From Plasmopara viticola (Eukaryota > Oomycota > Peronosporomycetes > Peronosporales > Peronosporaceae), in contig MBPM02000008.1 in the NCBI GenBank assembly GCA_001695595.3, positions 434,001-498,000 of the forward strand: 64,000 nucleotides of DNA, written 5' to 3'. The position numbers and the translations under genes are program-made. A model generated the notes under the pieces. It was not told where the DNA came from and made no database searches. It was given only the letters and a program-made list of their open reading frames with translations. Below, piece after piece: positions 1 to 12,607 of this stretch; positions within the stretch are counted from its first letter, which is position 1, and each line of letters opens with the position of its first letter.

Positions 1-724
1 GCATTGGGTCTGGATCAAGCACAAGGTCAAATGCGTCAGTCCACCGTGACATATCTCAAAGCCATTTGCACAAACCTCGATGGAAGACACGATTGCATCA
101 AATGCCTTGGCATTACCACAGACAGCTTCCAGCAACTTTTCTTGCTTGACATGGATCTACACGTCGAAAGCACCACTACACTTGTCAATATCTTCTCACG
201 ATCGTCTTCACTGCCCTGTAACTTCGTCCCACCTTAGCCACTTTACTGACAGCAAACAAACACGCCGCTGTAAAGACTGGATCCTCTTCATTCGTACAAG
301 CAGCTGCAGGTCCGAGCGGGTGCTTGTGCCTCTTTCTTCGATTTGCAGCTGCCACTTGCGCAAGATATGCGCAATACTCGTTCAACACGCGATCGACAAT
401 TTCCGTCAGCGCCTCGCACCCAAACTTAATGCACAAGGCAGACAACGACGTTTTGACCACCGTGCGTACACCTACAGCGTCCAGCACTTTATGCACATTG
501 GAATCCACGAGTCTTGTAGTCGCACCAGCGCACTTTGTCAATCGTTTTCTGTCCACCACCTCCTCCATCGCGCGAGCCGCGACGATAATACACGCCACGG
601 GACCAGCAAATGGATCCAGTCCGGCTGACTTTTTAGCGCGCGTAAGGCGCCAATTCTCCTCGGCGCGAGCGACTACACGCGATGGCAGTCCCCCATACTT
701 GGCGGCGATTGTCGTGACCTCCAT
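1..724 (-). CDS. ORC6: Origin recognition complex subunit 6 (3' end outside window)
   Basis: ORC6 is the smallest subunit of the complex that marks replication origins in the nucleus. My model is complement(join(<1..9, 76..156, 233..724)). Exon 1 (164 codons, start ATG at 724) carries the TFIIB-like fold: an ARAEENWRL-type helix resembling human RKAEEYLRL, then an IKFGCEAL-type helix. It ends in VFTAACLFAVSKVAK, which matches human LFTSAALLSACKILK. A 76-bp GT-AG intron (232-157) leads in phase to exon 2, which continues the family alignment (KQEKLLEAV, then NAKAFDAI). A second intron (75-10) has a CTGAC branch-like site and a CAG acceptor and is less certain. The open frame runs upstream to 1081 but without family similarity, so I start at 724. 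It is head-to-head with the GRIP golgin. Confidence 0.85.
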
Positions 725-982
725 GATATACGGCAGTGAAACGTGCGGGCTATATGCGATATGATAGGTCAGTCCAATAAGCTTGAGAATGGAAGCTGCC
801 CTCGATGTGTCACCGCGAGCCGGCGAAGGTAAGCGAGCTACCCGCAAGTAGACGTGCATCGACGACGTGTGCCAACATGCCGTGTCTCTTGTGTGTGGTC
901 TCAAGCTGTAGCAGACGCGCTTGTCAGTCCGGCCGAGACGCCGACGCCTTCCCCGCCGCATTCGACTGGCGGAGCCGACATC
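725..982. promoter_or_regulatory. Shared divergent promoter, ORC6 / GRIP golgin
   Basis: These 258 bp separate the start codons of two divergent genes and must hold both promoters and both 5' leaders. No TATA box is obvious. Position is the only evidence for promoter function. The frame leading into the golgin start is open back to 854, so part of this stretch could be leader or an upstream coding exon of the golgin. Confidence 0.45.
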
Positions 983-2718
983 ATGACGCAATTGAAAGAG
1001 CGTGTTGCTCGAAGCGAGAGTCTGTTGGCCAAAAAAAATGTCAAGATAAAGGAAATGGAGGAGACGGTGAGTTGTAGGCACGAGGTGGTGTCAAGGGTTG
1101 AAACAAACTGATACTGTCGGGATGCAGGAGAACAAGTTGAAGCGATTATTAGCAATGGCCAAGCGTAGTATTGACAATAGCAAGCAAGAACTAGTGGAGA
1201 AAGACGAAGTGGTGCAAAAGTTGCGGCAAGAGCTAGTAAAGAAGCAGCAAACGAGACAATCGTGGGGTGTGGACGCATCTACGCGAGACCCAAGACAGTT
1301 CTGGCACAAAGTAGCGCATGGAAAGTTGCTTTGGTGTTTGGTTGAGTATGCAACCGAGAGTGATGAGGATGAGTCCGACGACGCTTTCGCATGGCATTGT
1401 TTTCGTAACGAAGAAGAGATTCAGGCGTACGCGAACCGCGTGTCGGGAGAACCGTTAAAGCTACCAGATTTTTCCATGACGCCGTATGAAGTCGAGCGCG
1501 TGGTAAGATGGAGTGGATCATGCTTTTTTTACCGTCAACAATGACAGCTCACGGGTGTTTTCTTGGGTAGAAAAAGAGTTTGAAAGAAGAAATTGACCGT
1601 GTGCAGGAAGAATTTCGTCGCTATCGCGTTCGCTCAGAGATCACTCGAAAGCAAAAAGACGCAGAGATCCGAAAGGTTGGTAAATTGGTGAGAAAGATAC
1701 CAAAGAGCAGGCTTAACGGTTGCTGTAGATGAGCGCGAACGTGATGGCAAGACAGACGGAGCAGCTTGCAGAAACGGATCTTTCAGGGGAGCTCCAATCA
1801 TCGAAAGCGCAAATCCGTCGGTTAGCAAAAGCTCAAGCCGACGCCGAGGAGCGGGTACGGGATTAAGGCAATTTTCTTTTCTGTTTTTTTGGCTTGGGTT
1901 AGTAAACTTTTAATGTATGCAGGAATCAGACTGGCGACGAAAGTATAATCAACTCATGAAAGATTATGAAAAGCTTAGCGGCACTATGGGTGAAACTGCA
2001 CTTGCCATGGAGTGGAGAGAAAGGTGCACTGGTTATTTGCTCACAAATATGAATGGCTGGTTTGTTTTTATTGGATTGTATTCATTCCAGGTATGAGCAA
2101 TCGGTCCGCGAAAAGCAAGAGTTGGAAAGGAAGATGGAAGAACTCAAGTTGGTGTCTAGTGGTGCTGCGTTTGGCAATAGTAGTGACTCTGGCAATGGAG
2201 ACTTACAGTCTTTGCGCCAAGAATTTGCACAATATCGAAAGCGTGCTTTAAATGCCATGGAACAGAAAGAGAAAGAATTAAGTCTGATGCAAGCGCACTA
2301 TCACGAAAATGGGGGTGGGGGTGCTATCAGCAGCCGCACGAATAGTTTGAAAGAAAACCACGTCCGGCGCATGAGCGGGGAGTCGAATAGTAGCTTGTCG
2401 GGGTTTGAGACCCCCAACGCAACCAAGACGAATGAGTATTTGAAGAATATTGTGTACAAATACATGGCCTCGGATCAAAATGAAGTACGTCTTGATGCCC
2501 GTGTTCGGATTCTGCGGTTGGGTTTTGTGACTTTGTTCATGATTTGCAAGGCTAAGGAGCACATGGAGAAGGCGATTGCGACTGTATTAAACTTTACACC
2601 AGCCGAAGTCGCTTCTATTCAGGTGCATAGGACGGCGATTTGTGTCGGCACTTTTCGCAAACTTGTCTGACTGTTGAATGTATAGGAGAAGCGCAAGCAG
2701 CAGGGCTGGTTTTGGTAA
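983..2718 (+). CDS. Short golgin with C-terminal GRIP domain
   Basis: Likely a Golgi tethering coiled-coil protein recruited to trans-Golgi membranes by an Arl1-type GTPase. My model has eight exons: join(983..1066, 1128..1502, 1571..1675, 1729..1854, 1923..2023, 2091..2484, 2551..2622, 2686..2718), giving 429 residues with every junction in phase. The first 300 residues are mostly charged heptad-like coiled coil, such as the KRLLAMAKRSIDNSKQELVE stretch. The C terminus has the GRIP signature: NEYLKNIVYKYM, then after an intron HMEKAIATVLNFTPAEV, with the invariant tyrosine present. It ends in a basic, aromatic tail (KRKQQGWFW). No in-frame ATG precedes 983, although the frame is open upstream, so an extra 5' exon is possible. 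Golgins of this family are usually longer. Confidence 0.82.
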
Positions 2719-4524
2719 CTTTAAACATGCCGAAGTTACACAGCCCATTCACGTCTCCGTTTATAAGTTGATAGAGCACGTGTCTGGGGATATCTAAGAG
2801 ACTTGCAGTCGACCTAGTGGCGTATAGATAAACATGGTCGTAAGCTTACCCTTGTTCGCACCAGCCACTAGACTTGATTGCATAAGAAGCTCGGTGTTAT
2901 AAATGCCCTGCCACGATATTAAACGACGGTACAATGTTGCGTTTCTTTGCAAATGATCTTTTCTGGTGCATACATTAACTTCCATTGCGTCTTCTCCACA
3001 ATGTCAATACTGCCACTGGCGTGCAAATACCGTTCATACGCTTCTAGGTTTGACAGTGACAACGACAGCGGTGCATGAAGCGGTTGCTATCGCGCGATGT
3101 GCGACTGTCTTTACTTTTAACGACGTTAGCGACTAAAGTGACTTGACGGACGAGAAAGAGACCACGATTTCTGCCTCGTTTGTCTCAAATATCATCGCTT
3201 TAAGAAGCTGCACATAGTTTGACAGCTAGCATTCCTTTATTCTATCAAGCCATAGCGGTCCACTGCTTGTTGATTCGGGTTTTGTGTCATCGCTTGCAGT
3301 ACACTAAAGATAACGATCTGGTTGCGGCTTTAACTATAGCCATAAGGATACTCACTGTAACAAGAACAGAAATGCCTTTTGGTGGTTCTAGTGTGGTTTT
3401 ATTGGAAATCAAGCTATGCAAGTATTCTCCATGTAAGATTTAATTGAGTAGAAATTAGTTCTAAAGAGATTTGTGCTTCTTGGCGCGGATTGCGCTTGCA
3501 AGCTTAGCTAGCTAGTTTTTTAAGGAATTGCGTAGAGCTTCAATAAGTTGTAAATGGACGGCCCTTGCCAACTATAAGGCTTCAGGCAATTTGATTTGAT
3601 GCTCGCGGTCGAAATTACTCATGTGCTGAGGCAATGTCATTGTTCGCTTAGCAACAGCCACGAGGGTCACTAAACCTAGAGATTCGGTAAATTGGTGACA
3701 AACATTTCGACTTTGATAGCATTAAGCACTGTTTGACTTAGCTGTATGACCTCATTCTGTGTATGGCGTGGCTGAAGCGTCAATCTGGTTTGATGATGTA
3801 AGAATTGTACGCTAAAGTTCTGCTCTTCGCAATACTTTGATGTCTCATAAATCACTTCTACTACGGAGAAATAGAAAATGTTTGGTGGGTTAGAGCTGAA
3901 CAGTAATGGTTCAAAAACAGACACCTGGAGGGCAGAGCGCGGAGTGATCGTTATTTGCTGTGTACTGCTTGTCAGCATTCGCATGTCATGATACCGGAGT
4001 AGTATAAACAGAGTCCAACCATTTCAAGTTAAGGGTACAAATTGATACAAAGCGAAACAGTCACTGTATGTCGTGATGAGACACAAATTACAGAGCGGTG
4101 CTTGTCAGACACAGCACCCGTTGTATGCCGTGAGTGGCAAGGCTGACAAATGACCATGGTTGGACGGGCGAAGTCATTTTATGAAGATTACTCTTACAAA
4201 ACAGCACTCGCTGCATATCATTACCGATATGGTTGGCTATCAGTATCTCAAGCTCTTAAGTGATGAGATGCTTTACCATTGAATAGCGCTCTTAGAGGAC
4301 AGCTGTTGCTTAAATTGGGACATGGTGATCCACGCAGATCATTCAGGGCGCGAATTTTTTGATGCATGAAAAGAGTTTAGATTTGCGTTTTCACAGGAGC
4401 ATGAGGTCCTAAATTTCTCGTCGCAAAACGATTGTCTGCTAGCAGAAGATGGTGAATCTTTAGCCAAACTAGTACTCAAGAATTTACTCCACCGCGTATC
4501 GATTTCGCCTACCTAAAGTGCTGC

Positions 4525-4622
4525 AAAGTGCGAGCATGAAAGTACAGCTTGCTTCTACACGCAATGTTCATTTAAAGTGCGAGCATGAAAGTACAGCTTG
4601 CTTTTACACGCAATGTTCATTT
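4525..4622. repeat. 49-bp tandem duplication
   Basis: Two adjacent copies of a 49-bp unit (4525-4573 and 4574-4622), starting AAAGTGCGAGCATG and ending TGTTCATTT, differ at one base (C versus T at unit position 31). The near identity inside otherwise degraded DNA suggests a recent duplication. Confidence 0.9.
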
Positions 4623-4633
4623 GAACCTCACTG

Positions 4634-4676
4634 GTGGTACTCATGCCTCAAAGATTTTATGAGGCATGAGTACCAC
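4634..4676. repeat. Perfect 17-bp inverted repeat with 9-nt loop
   Basis: Arms at 4634-4650 (GTGGTACTCATGCCTCA) and 4660-4676 are exact reverse complements around a 9-base AT-rich loop. It sits 11 bp after the 49-bp tandem duplication. No gene is close enough for it to be a terminator. It could be a remnant of a small inverted-repeat element. Confidence 0.85.
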
Positions 4677-7600
4677 TGCTACGGTTTGTAGTGCTGGAAT
4701 CAATCCTCCGCTTTTTTGGCTGCCAAACGAGCACGAAAAGCCGCGAAGGGTTCTATTAAACTATTATTTTGGCTTTCAAAGTTGTTTGTGAGTCACGCTG
4801 AGCATTTAAAAAGGTTGCAGCCACAGTATCAATAGAAAACTATGTTGCCCGACTTAGTTTCTCGGCCACATGTATCTACGAACCACCGCGGACTAGAAAT
4901 CAAGCAAAATTTATTCCGTTGTGCTTGCACCTCATACTTCACACCTCATCTAGATTTTAATCTTTTTGGCTCTCCAGGCACAAATGTTGAATTGGATAGC
5001 GGGCACAGAGTGCTTAGGGTGCACAGCAAAACAACTGGCTGCTCGTGAGCTCGCAATGTGCGACGTAAGGTGTGCGCGAACTACCATTCTAGGGACTCTT
5101 TTGACAAAAAGGATGATGGTACGAGTCGCAGGCTCACAAGCAGGTATCGATCTCCGTCGAGGGAAGCATTCACTTTCTTCAATTTCTAAGATTGAATTGG
5201 TCGGTCGTAGTCGATTCATAATGCTTGGATCATACACTTAAGACATGGGGTGGCCGCCGCAAGTGGCACGAGAAGGCTATACGACCGACAAATTTGACAT
5301 TTAAAGGTATGACGTACCAACGCCGGGATCGCTCGTGGTATATGACCCTGTGAGCTTATCTTAAACCTAAAATTATATCTGCATCAGCCTCGACCATCCA
5401 CTAAGTGCAGACGACAAGATAACCGAATCTTCGATGAGCTGTAAAGCTCAATTGCCTGCTTTGCAGGTTTCTGAAAAGCTCGAACAAATCAAAAAGCAAA
5501 CCGAGAGTGATGATTGACAGAAAGTATTGAATCAAAGCAGGAAGCTTCCAAGAATAGTTTTGATTTGTGTGAATTGAAATAGTCCCATAATTTGCGGAAA
5601 GAAAGTTTAACGGTTTTACACAAGCTTAGTGTGTTTTGTTTGGAATTCTCGAGTGTCACGTGGTGGCTTGAACATCAATAGAAAGGACTCCTTGATTAAT
5701 CAGTAAGCAACTCATATTCTAATGACCAACGATTACTACACATTGTTAGGGTTACTTTGAGAGATAGTAGTGAAAAATATCTGCTCCATAAGGGGTTGAC
5801 TAACAGTCTAATCATCTATTCTCTTCATTGAGAAGTGTCAGAGAAAGATTAAGTTTCCTACTATAGCTCTTGGAGGCAGGTGGGAAGCCATCTCCGGATC
5901 GTACAGGCTCTATACATTGAACAAAGGGGCGAGACCTGAGCTTACGCTTCCTTCAAGCAAATTTCTACGGCAGCATCAATGCAAATGCGCGATGTGTCCC
6001 TCGTCATTGGGGATGTGGCTGGAAAAAAATTGCTTACCAACCGTAGGAGAAGATGCTACCGAATCAAGTTGCCAAAAATAATTTATTCTGCCTCCACAAA
6101 GAAGATGAATTTACTGCTGTATGCAATCAAGGTTAAATGGTGCTTCTGTTTGAGTTGATCACACGTAACTTAAGAGATTATAAGAGAATGCATCCAGGTT
6201 GACGGCTTGGAAAGAAATATACTAGAGAAATTTAAAAGGCTACGGTAAGTAATCCAGGATTAGCTCTAATCGATCTAGAAAAAGGCAATTTCCTATCAAA
6301 AGCTGTACGAAGAGTATTTTCCAAATATGTGTGGAGCTTGACAGAATAGTGGCATAGTCAGTTTAAATTATTGCTTTGCAAGGTATTGGTAAGCCGTCGG
6401 ACTTGACTTGATCAGTGGTCTCTGCCGCCGAAAGCTCTTCAAGTGCCAATCTACGCTTATGCAATGCAGTTGCTGCGATCAAAATGGAGAATGGAGTCGA
6501 CATCATAATCTGTATCGAGTATCGTCAGGTGAATCCGACCTGTCTACTGGCCAATTTAATGCCTCAAATAAATGATCTGCGAAAAGCTTGACAAAGAATG
6601 TGGTTTTGCTTATCGGGTATGCAAGAAGATTCTAGTTGATTCAAAGACCGAGCAAGCTCGACTAAATTAAGTTTTTATCGCGTCATTTGGCATGACTGAG
6701 TGGTTCATTGTATTGCTTGGACTCAAATGTGAGCCACAAATTTAGCAGTCGATGTTTAATACGTTCTGTATGGCTGGCTGCCTAAAAACTGTAAAAGGCC
6801 AATCCCTTAAGACCAGACAATTTGTTTATACAATGTCTTTAAGGTTTGGGACCTGACGATGGAACGATAAAGCCAATGCTCGATTAACGATTATGTCCGC
6901 TTGGTTATCAAATTTTAATTGGTGACTATATTTTAGTAAAAGTCAATTACTTGTGAATCTTGCCAATCAGCGCTTTAAAGAACTTCTAAAGACCAGAGTA
7001 CCTCAGGCAGTGGATGGGTTGTGATATTATCGTAAAATTTTAACAAGGTGGTCGGCCTGCCATTTTCGTGAGATCTGCAGTCAATGTATTGTTTCTTCAC
7101 ACATCAATTGAATAAAGTAAATTCTTTGAATACAATGTGGTGTACGTGCCGATCCTTTTTAAACTTCACACGACAAATTTTTGTAAAATGTTCGAAGAAT
7201 ATGGTTGTTCATCGAATCAAGCTATATACGGTTTGCTAAACAAGAGTGAGAAGTAAGATTGCGCTCACGTCTCGTTTAGCATGCTGATACAAAGAATCGT
7301 AAACAGACTGATGGTACCACACATCGATACAGATCCGCTAATTGTTGCCGCAGTCTTTGTTGGTGCATTCATATAGGGAAAATAATCGGTCGAAAGCTTC
7401 AATCTACCGAGCTAAGTTATATAGTACAAGGAAAACATTGACAATTGCGTGGGTTTATCGGTCCCTAGATATATCGAAGTACTGATCCATACTTTGATCT
7501 TACAATGGCTGATCCAATCATTCGTCTTGTGAAGCAGACTTCACAACCATCCTTTTTGCCTCTTTGGTCATTAGAGTTCGCAAAGCGCTACATAGGTGAC

Positions 7601-10600
7601 AGTGAAGCGTCCGAGACGTTTGCTGCAGGCTTCACATTGGCGTTAATTTCCCATAGGAAGCCAAATTGGCAGCCGATTATTGCGATATTATCAATTATTA
7701 AGTCATGTAAAAAATCGGCAGTAATGGATTATGGATTATATAAAGCGGCATTGGTGCGTGCAGCGCTAGCAAGCTAAAAATATCGGGCTTAAATATAGTG
7801 AGAGTAGAAGTATTTCTTTATCTTGATGTAGATCAAAAAATGCACTGTCTGGTCCGAGACTTTGATTTGTTAGCTAATATAGAAAGAATGTTTGATCGCA
7901 TGTAGTAAAATATTTACTAATCAAGCCATTGTTCGATGAGAACGAGTGCACGACGCCTGAACTGATTCTGCTTCAAAGACACGCACTAGATCAGTAAAAT
8001 TTCTGAACCAAGTATAAAGTTCTTTATGTAGAATAAGTAGAGTTAGTGCTAAATAAGTTATTAAATGATGCATTGCAACAGAAATACGAATATAGAGATC
8101 GTGCAAGTATATCTGTAAATCATTACTCCTGTCGTAAATCATTGATTTACAACGTTAATAAACACGACCAAGTCGGTGCACATGGCTGTGGCAAGCAAAT
8201 CATGACCACGTTGACAGAACTTTCATTAAAGGCTACTAACAGACGTATGGCAATTGATCAGAGCGGATTGACTGCTTGGAGCACAAAGCATTAAACAATT
8301 GATAGAAGAATGATAGTACACTTAATAGCGAGTTGGGTAGCCTCAGAGTGGATCGATTACATAACAACTTTGTAAAAGATTTTGAAATCGACAAAATTGA
8401 AGATACCAACAGGGTAAAATAGATGGCGAACGTAAAATCAATGGATTGTAAACATTAAATAAGGATGCATTTTCACTTGTGCGCCTTAATCATGAGTGTA
8501 CAGCACGAGCCAAGGATGGTTAGATAGAAAATAAGTAGTAGAGTACAGATCAATGTAAATGAGTTAAATTGCTTGCATAAACGGCTGCAGAAATTGTGAG
8601 AGATGTATGCTTTATATAAAAGACCTACAAAGCGATCAAATATGATCGAAAACCTGTCTCATGTCTAGTTATTCAAGTGTGTCTTTATGACCCGGAGCAA
8701 AGACAGTCTTTCATGATTCTGCACAAGTCACAATTCAACGGAGCACCTACATGGACGTGCAAGCTTTGACTGAACACTGAAAGTGTATTGTTTGGAAGTT
8801 ACTGAACGAGGTTAAGGCAAATATACACAAGGCTGTACGGTCACTTTCACTACGGCCCAAGATCACATTTGGGATGCGGCTGCTTCTTTTGATGCATTAA
8901 TGGGGCTCCCCATTTACCCTAGAGGCTAAGCCATCGCTCAATAGCAATAATCGACGAGTTTGTGATCCGCGTTGATGTAGCTATCTACCAATAGAGCTGC
9001 AAATTAGTGATCTAGTTAGTCAGGCATTACCGCAAGTGATGAATAACAGTAACATTTGCACAATAAGAAATAATAGCTTTAGAGATTTTGTTCTACTACA
9101 CTTGAGTCACGTGAAAGAGGAATATGCCTAAAACTAGCACACATGCGGCATGACTCTTTTTGAGTAAGAGAAGTGGAAGAGTCGATACAAAAGGTCGTGA
9201 AGCCGAAGTCTTGTATATTGATTAACTGTAGATGTGTCTAATCGACCAATTGTAATCATTAAAATAATCGGTCAATGTCGATAAGACCGTGTTGCCTAAG
9301 GTTGCTTGAAGTAGAAAGCAGAAAAAACGGGCTGAAAAATGATCAGACCGCTGGTGAAATTTAGTTAATTACGAGATGGGTGACCCAGCGCATGTACTTT
9401 GATCTTTGGAAGCGTTGTAATTGTTCAACGTGGGCCGATAAAGTGAAAATTGAAAGGTAGGGGCTTTGCTCAAAGAATTCAAGCGAAAAGTAGCTGAAAT
9501 GTATTGGTTGGGAGCATGTAGATTAATGAAAAGTGAAGCTGTAGATCAACAGTGGAGACAAGATGGAATAGTCGAAATCGGCTTTTAATTTTTGAAGCTA
9601 CCTTACTTGCAGAAGATAAAGAACGACATATACGGTGCAAGTGCACTTTGTGAGTGATCGAGTCGTCGCCCGGTGGCATGCCAGTGTACCGTACGGCACA
9701 CGAACTAGCTGGTGACTTCAGATCACTTCTTAAACGAAGTCGTTGACTTGAGATGCATATGCTTGAAAGAGATTTGTGGCTCATTTGGTGAATGTGCAGG
9801 CTTCTGAGAAGCGGTATTTGTCACAAATGGTGGTGCCGTTTTGATAGAAAGTTTTACGGATTCCGTAAAAACTTATGCATAAAAAAACGCCAAACGACTG
9901 GATGAAAAAGATGCGTTCCGATATCGCGACTTTAAGCAACAATAAGAAGGAATGCAGTGCTTTGCACTGAAGAGTTGGCAAAAAACACCGTTTGAGGATT
10001 AATGCTTTTGCAATAAATCAGTGACTGCTATGCCTGATATTTGCTGGAGGACGTTACTCTCTTAGGGGGTATATCGATAACCCAACTCAGGTTTAATTTA
10101 CAAATGGATTAGTTTAGAACTCCCTTCAAGACTAGCGCTTTCTGTTAATTTTCAGGTAGAGGGTTGGCTCAACAGCAGCCCACTTTAACGAAAGTCAACG
10201 GTCTGTCATGACTAGTTTGATAGTCCTGATGCACGAAATCATTCGCACATGTTTTTCGTAATTAAAAATACGCTCAATGATCCGGTCACCGTCTGAGTCT
10301 ATCAATGACAGAACAGCACGAGGTTGCATGGGTCATGATTCGCCAAAATGATGTCAACAAGGACTTCCATGCTAAGGCAGAAAAGCTGATTAAAGGCTTG
10401 CGTGGCAGTGTCAACGAAACAAGGGTTACTCGTGCGGGTTTATTATAAACATGTCTGTTTTTTGCGTGTGGGATATCGGGCAAATGGCTCTCTTGTTTGA
10501 TTGGCACAATGAGCTCAACGAGGGAAGCGTCTTGCTGTATGTATCTTAAGAGCATAAAAGATCGTTGCAGAGAAAGATTTGGGTAAACGGACACCTGTCA

Positions 10601-11018
10601 AATGTGGTTATATTTACGACATTTAGCACGGGTTTTATCGCCGCAAGGTTTATAGACCGGATTTGAAATTCCTATGCAGTTTCTATAATTTTTTGCAAGT
10701 TACAGTGCATCACGTACAAATAGAACGGCAAGGTAGTAAAGGCTCTATTGTCAGCTCGTCGTGCCGGACACCTTAGTGCGTAGTTGGCCGTGTGCGTCGC
10801 AGATTGTCAGTAGTCAAATGATCGCTCCGGTTTGCATTCGCTCAAAGAAAGCTTTCGAAGCATGCATACAGCAAGATACGTATGAGATTCGTTATGCGCC
10901 GATATCGTAACTTCGTCCGATTGATTTTCTAAAAACGAATATTCATGAAGCTAATCTTCAGCAAATTAATTTATTTTGATTAGACTGCGCAATATATAAC
11001 CAACACAAATTAGTTACC

Positions 11019-11479
11019 ATGTCAATGTTCGTCGTGGTAGGCTCGAGGGAGCCGCTGTACAGGATGGAGATGCGGGCGCGGCGCGAGGAGAGTGCACATG
11101 TGGATGAATTTGTGCTGCACGCGGCACTAGACTTAGTTGACGAGCTCATGTGGACGACGCCTGCCATGGCGCTTAAAGTTGTAGACCGATTTAACGACCA
11201 GCTCGTATCGGCGTTCGTGACAGCATCGGGTATCAAATTCCTGCTGTTGCACGAGACTCGCAATGACGATACCGTCAAGGCCTTCTTTCATGAAGTGCAC
11301 GAGCTCTACGTCAAGGTGCGGATATGACATTAATGGGAAAAATGATTTTGTAACACATGTGCTATTGTGTAAGCTGGCCTCTACAGCTACTGATGAATCC
11401 CTTTTACGAATACGATACGCCAATCTCTTCCGAGGTATTCGACGCCCGGGTAAAGACATTAGCGCGAAGATATTTGTGA
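11019..11479 (+). CDS. TRAPPC2: TRAPP complex subunit 2 (sedlin)
   Basis: Core subunit of the TRAPP vesicle-tethering complex, which activates Rab1/Ypt1 at ER-Golgi membranes. My model is join(11019..11315, 11387..11479), 129 residues, slightly shorter than human sedlin. Exon 1 starts MSMFVVVGSREPLYRMEM and contains AHVDEFVLHAALDLVDE, VVDRFND and VSAFVTASGIKFLLLHE, all close to the human longin-fold protein. A 71-bp GT-AG intron joins in phase to exon 2, which begins LLMNPFYEYDTPI, the family's conserved MNPFYEPNSPI stretch. The gene converges on eS19, with 121 bp between the two stop codons. An uninterrupted reading would stop just after YVKVRI and lose the conserved C terminus. Confidence 0.93.
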
Positions 11480-11600
11480 GATGGCATGAGATAACTTTCG
11501 TGTTGAATAAGACCAGATTACATAATTGTTTTATTGCAAAATAGCTCCCTGAATTCTTTTTTCGATAAAGTAGTAGCTCTGGAATCGAAAACCTACAATC

Positions 11601-12065
11601 TTAAGCACGAACGACTTGGCCGGCAATGCGGTCCAAATCTTGCTGGCCGTGGCTAGTGATCTTGCGACCACCTTTGTTTACACCTTCCGGACACTTCTCG
11701 ACGACCTTCATCTCCTCCAGCTGCTGAAGAATGTGGCGAATGAGACCTCCAGAGGCCTTTTGAAAGTGTTGACGGTGCACCCCTTTGCGGGCAGCACCAC
11801 CATACACCTTTTTCAAAGAGCCGACACCAGTGTACTGACGCAAATACACCTTGCGGGCAATGGAGGCGGCACGAATGTAGTACCAGTCCTGGTCGGCAGG
11901 GGAGTACTCCTTGAACGAAGCAGTCTTGACAACGTCCCACCACGCAGGCAGCTCGATTTTGCCAGAACGCTTCAAGTGCTCAGCGTAAGCCTTAATGAAG
12001 TCAGCGGGCTTCACATCACGGACCGTGACACCGCGCACATGTTCTTCCTCGTCGTAGTCAGCCAT
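11601..12065 (-). CDS. RPS19: Small-subunit ribosomal protein eS19
   Basis: Structural protein of the 40S head, needed for 18S rRNA 3' maturation. The single coding exon encodes 154 residues, against about 145 in animals. Family hallmarks include [61 protein letters not shown] and the C-terminal [17 protein letters not shown] likely 5' leader intron has a GTAAGT donor at 12365 and a TTTAG acceptor at 12074, nine bases before the ATG. This 292-bp intron is long for the window, and leader introns are common in ribosomal protein genes. It is head-to-head with NOP58, another ribosome-production gene. Confidence 0.97.
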   Translation of the reverse strand: MADYDEEEHVRGVTVRDVKPADFIKAYAEHLKRSGKIELPAWWDVVKTASFKEYSPADQDWYYIRAASIARKVYLRQYTGVGSLKKVYGGAARKGVHRQHFQKASGGLIRHILQQLEEMKVVEKCPEGVNKGGRKITSHGQQDLDRIAGQVVRA

Positions 12066-12365
12066 GTTAAAGTCTAAAGCAGATTACATTGAAAAGAAAG
12101 GTTAAGAACACGTCTGTACCACCGCACTCCCACGCGAGACTCTGCGTCGCTGTTAGACAGACCGCGAGTCCACGTCGGTCGTGCAGGACAGTCTCGGTCT
12201 TAAGAAACATCGTTATTATAACGCGTCACCCAAATCTCTCTACGACAAGTGATAGTCGAGAGGCGCTGTCAGTGGGAGCGACCATCATGATGGCCACACC
12301 TCACGGCCCACTAGACACCGAGCGGCCCCACACACTACCGATGGCAAAAGAGAGACACTACTTAC

Positions 12366-12607
12366 TTGCTTAGAGAGGACCTTTGCAACAAATAATGGAA
12401 TTTTCGTAGCGGCGAGCAAGATGGCCAAAGCGCCACCACCATTGAAAGGAAAATGTTACTTTTTGACTAATCATTGAGTACATTGATGTATTTCAGCTGT
12501 CCGATTGGCTCAAATGATTTATTATGTCTATCTTTTGTATGGGTACACACGACATCGTTGGACGGGAGGCAGTCGTGAATATCGTGAAACGAGGAAAGTG
12601 ACACGCG
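12366..12607. promoter_or_regulatory. Divergent promoter, eS19 / NOP58
   Basis: This gap lies between the inferred 5' leader exon of eS19 (minus strand) and the ATG of NOP58 (plus strand). It must hold both transcription starts unless the eS19 transcript begins inside its intron. The two genes act in ribosome production, so shared regulation would make sense. No specific factor site was recognised. Confidence 0.45.

Larger units (their letters stand above)
2719..11018. other. Gene-poor AT-rich desert 1
   Basis: About 8.3 kb with no open frame longer than about 105 codons and none that I recognise. Frames at 4842-5241, 7505-7777, 9479-9981 and 10303-10450 look like chance or long-decayed sequence. 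The only clear structures are a 49-bp tandem duplication (4525-4622) followed by a perfect hairpin (4634-4676). In other oomycetes, regions of this kind hold old transposon debris. Confidence 0.6.

Noticed and set aside
725..1081. Upstream extension of the ORC6 frame by about 119 codons
   Set aside because: The family alignment begins exactly at the ATG at 724; the extension is low-complexity and lies in the shared promoter with the golgin.
4842..5241. Overlapping frames of 68, 91 and 95 codons
   Set aside because: No recognisable family, codon use or splice continuity; three strands/frames open at once is typical of chance in this region.
10303..10450. Small frame starting MTEQHEVAWVMIRQND
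   Set aside because: It reads like protein for about 40 residues, and a shifted frame continues with RVGYRANGSLV, but I could not tie it to any family and found no convincing splice sites. It is probably a transposon fossil.
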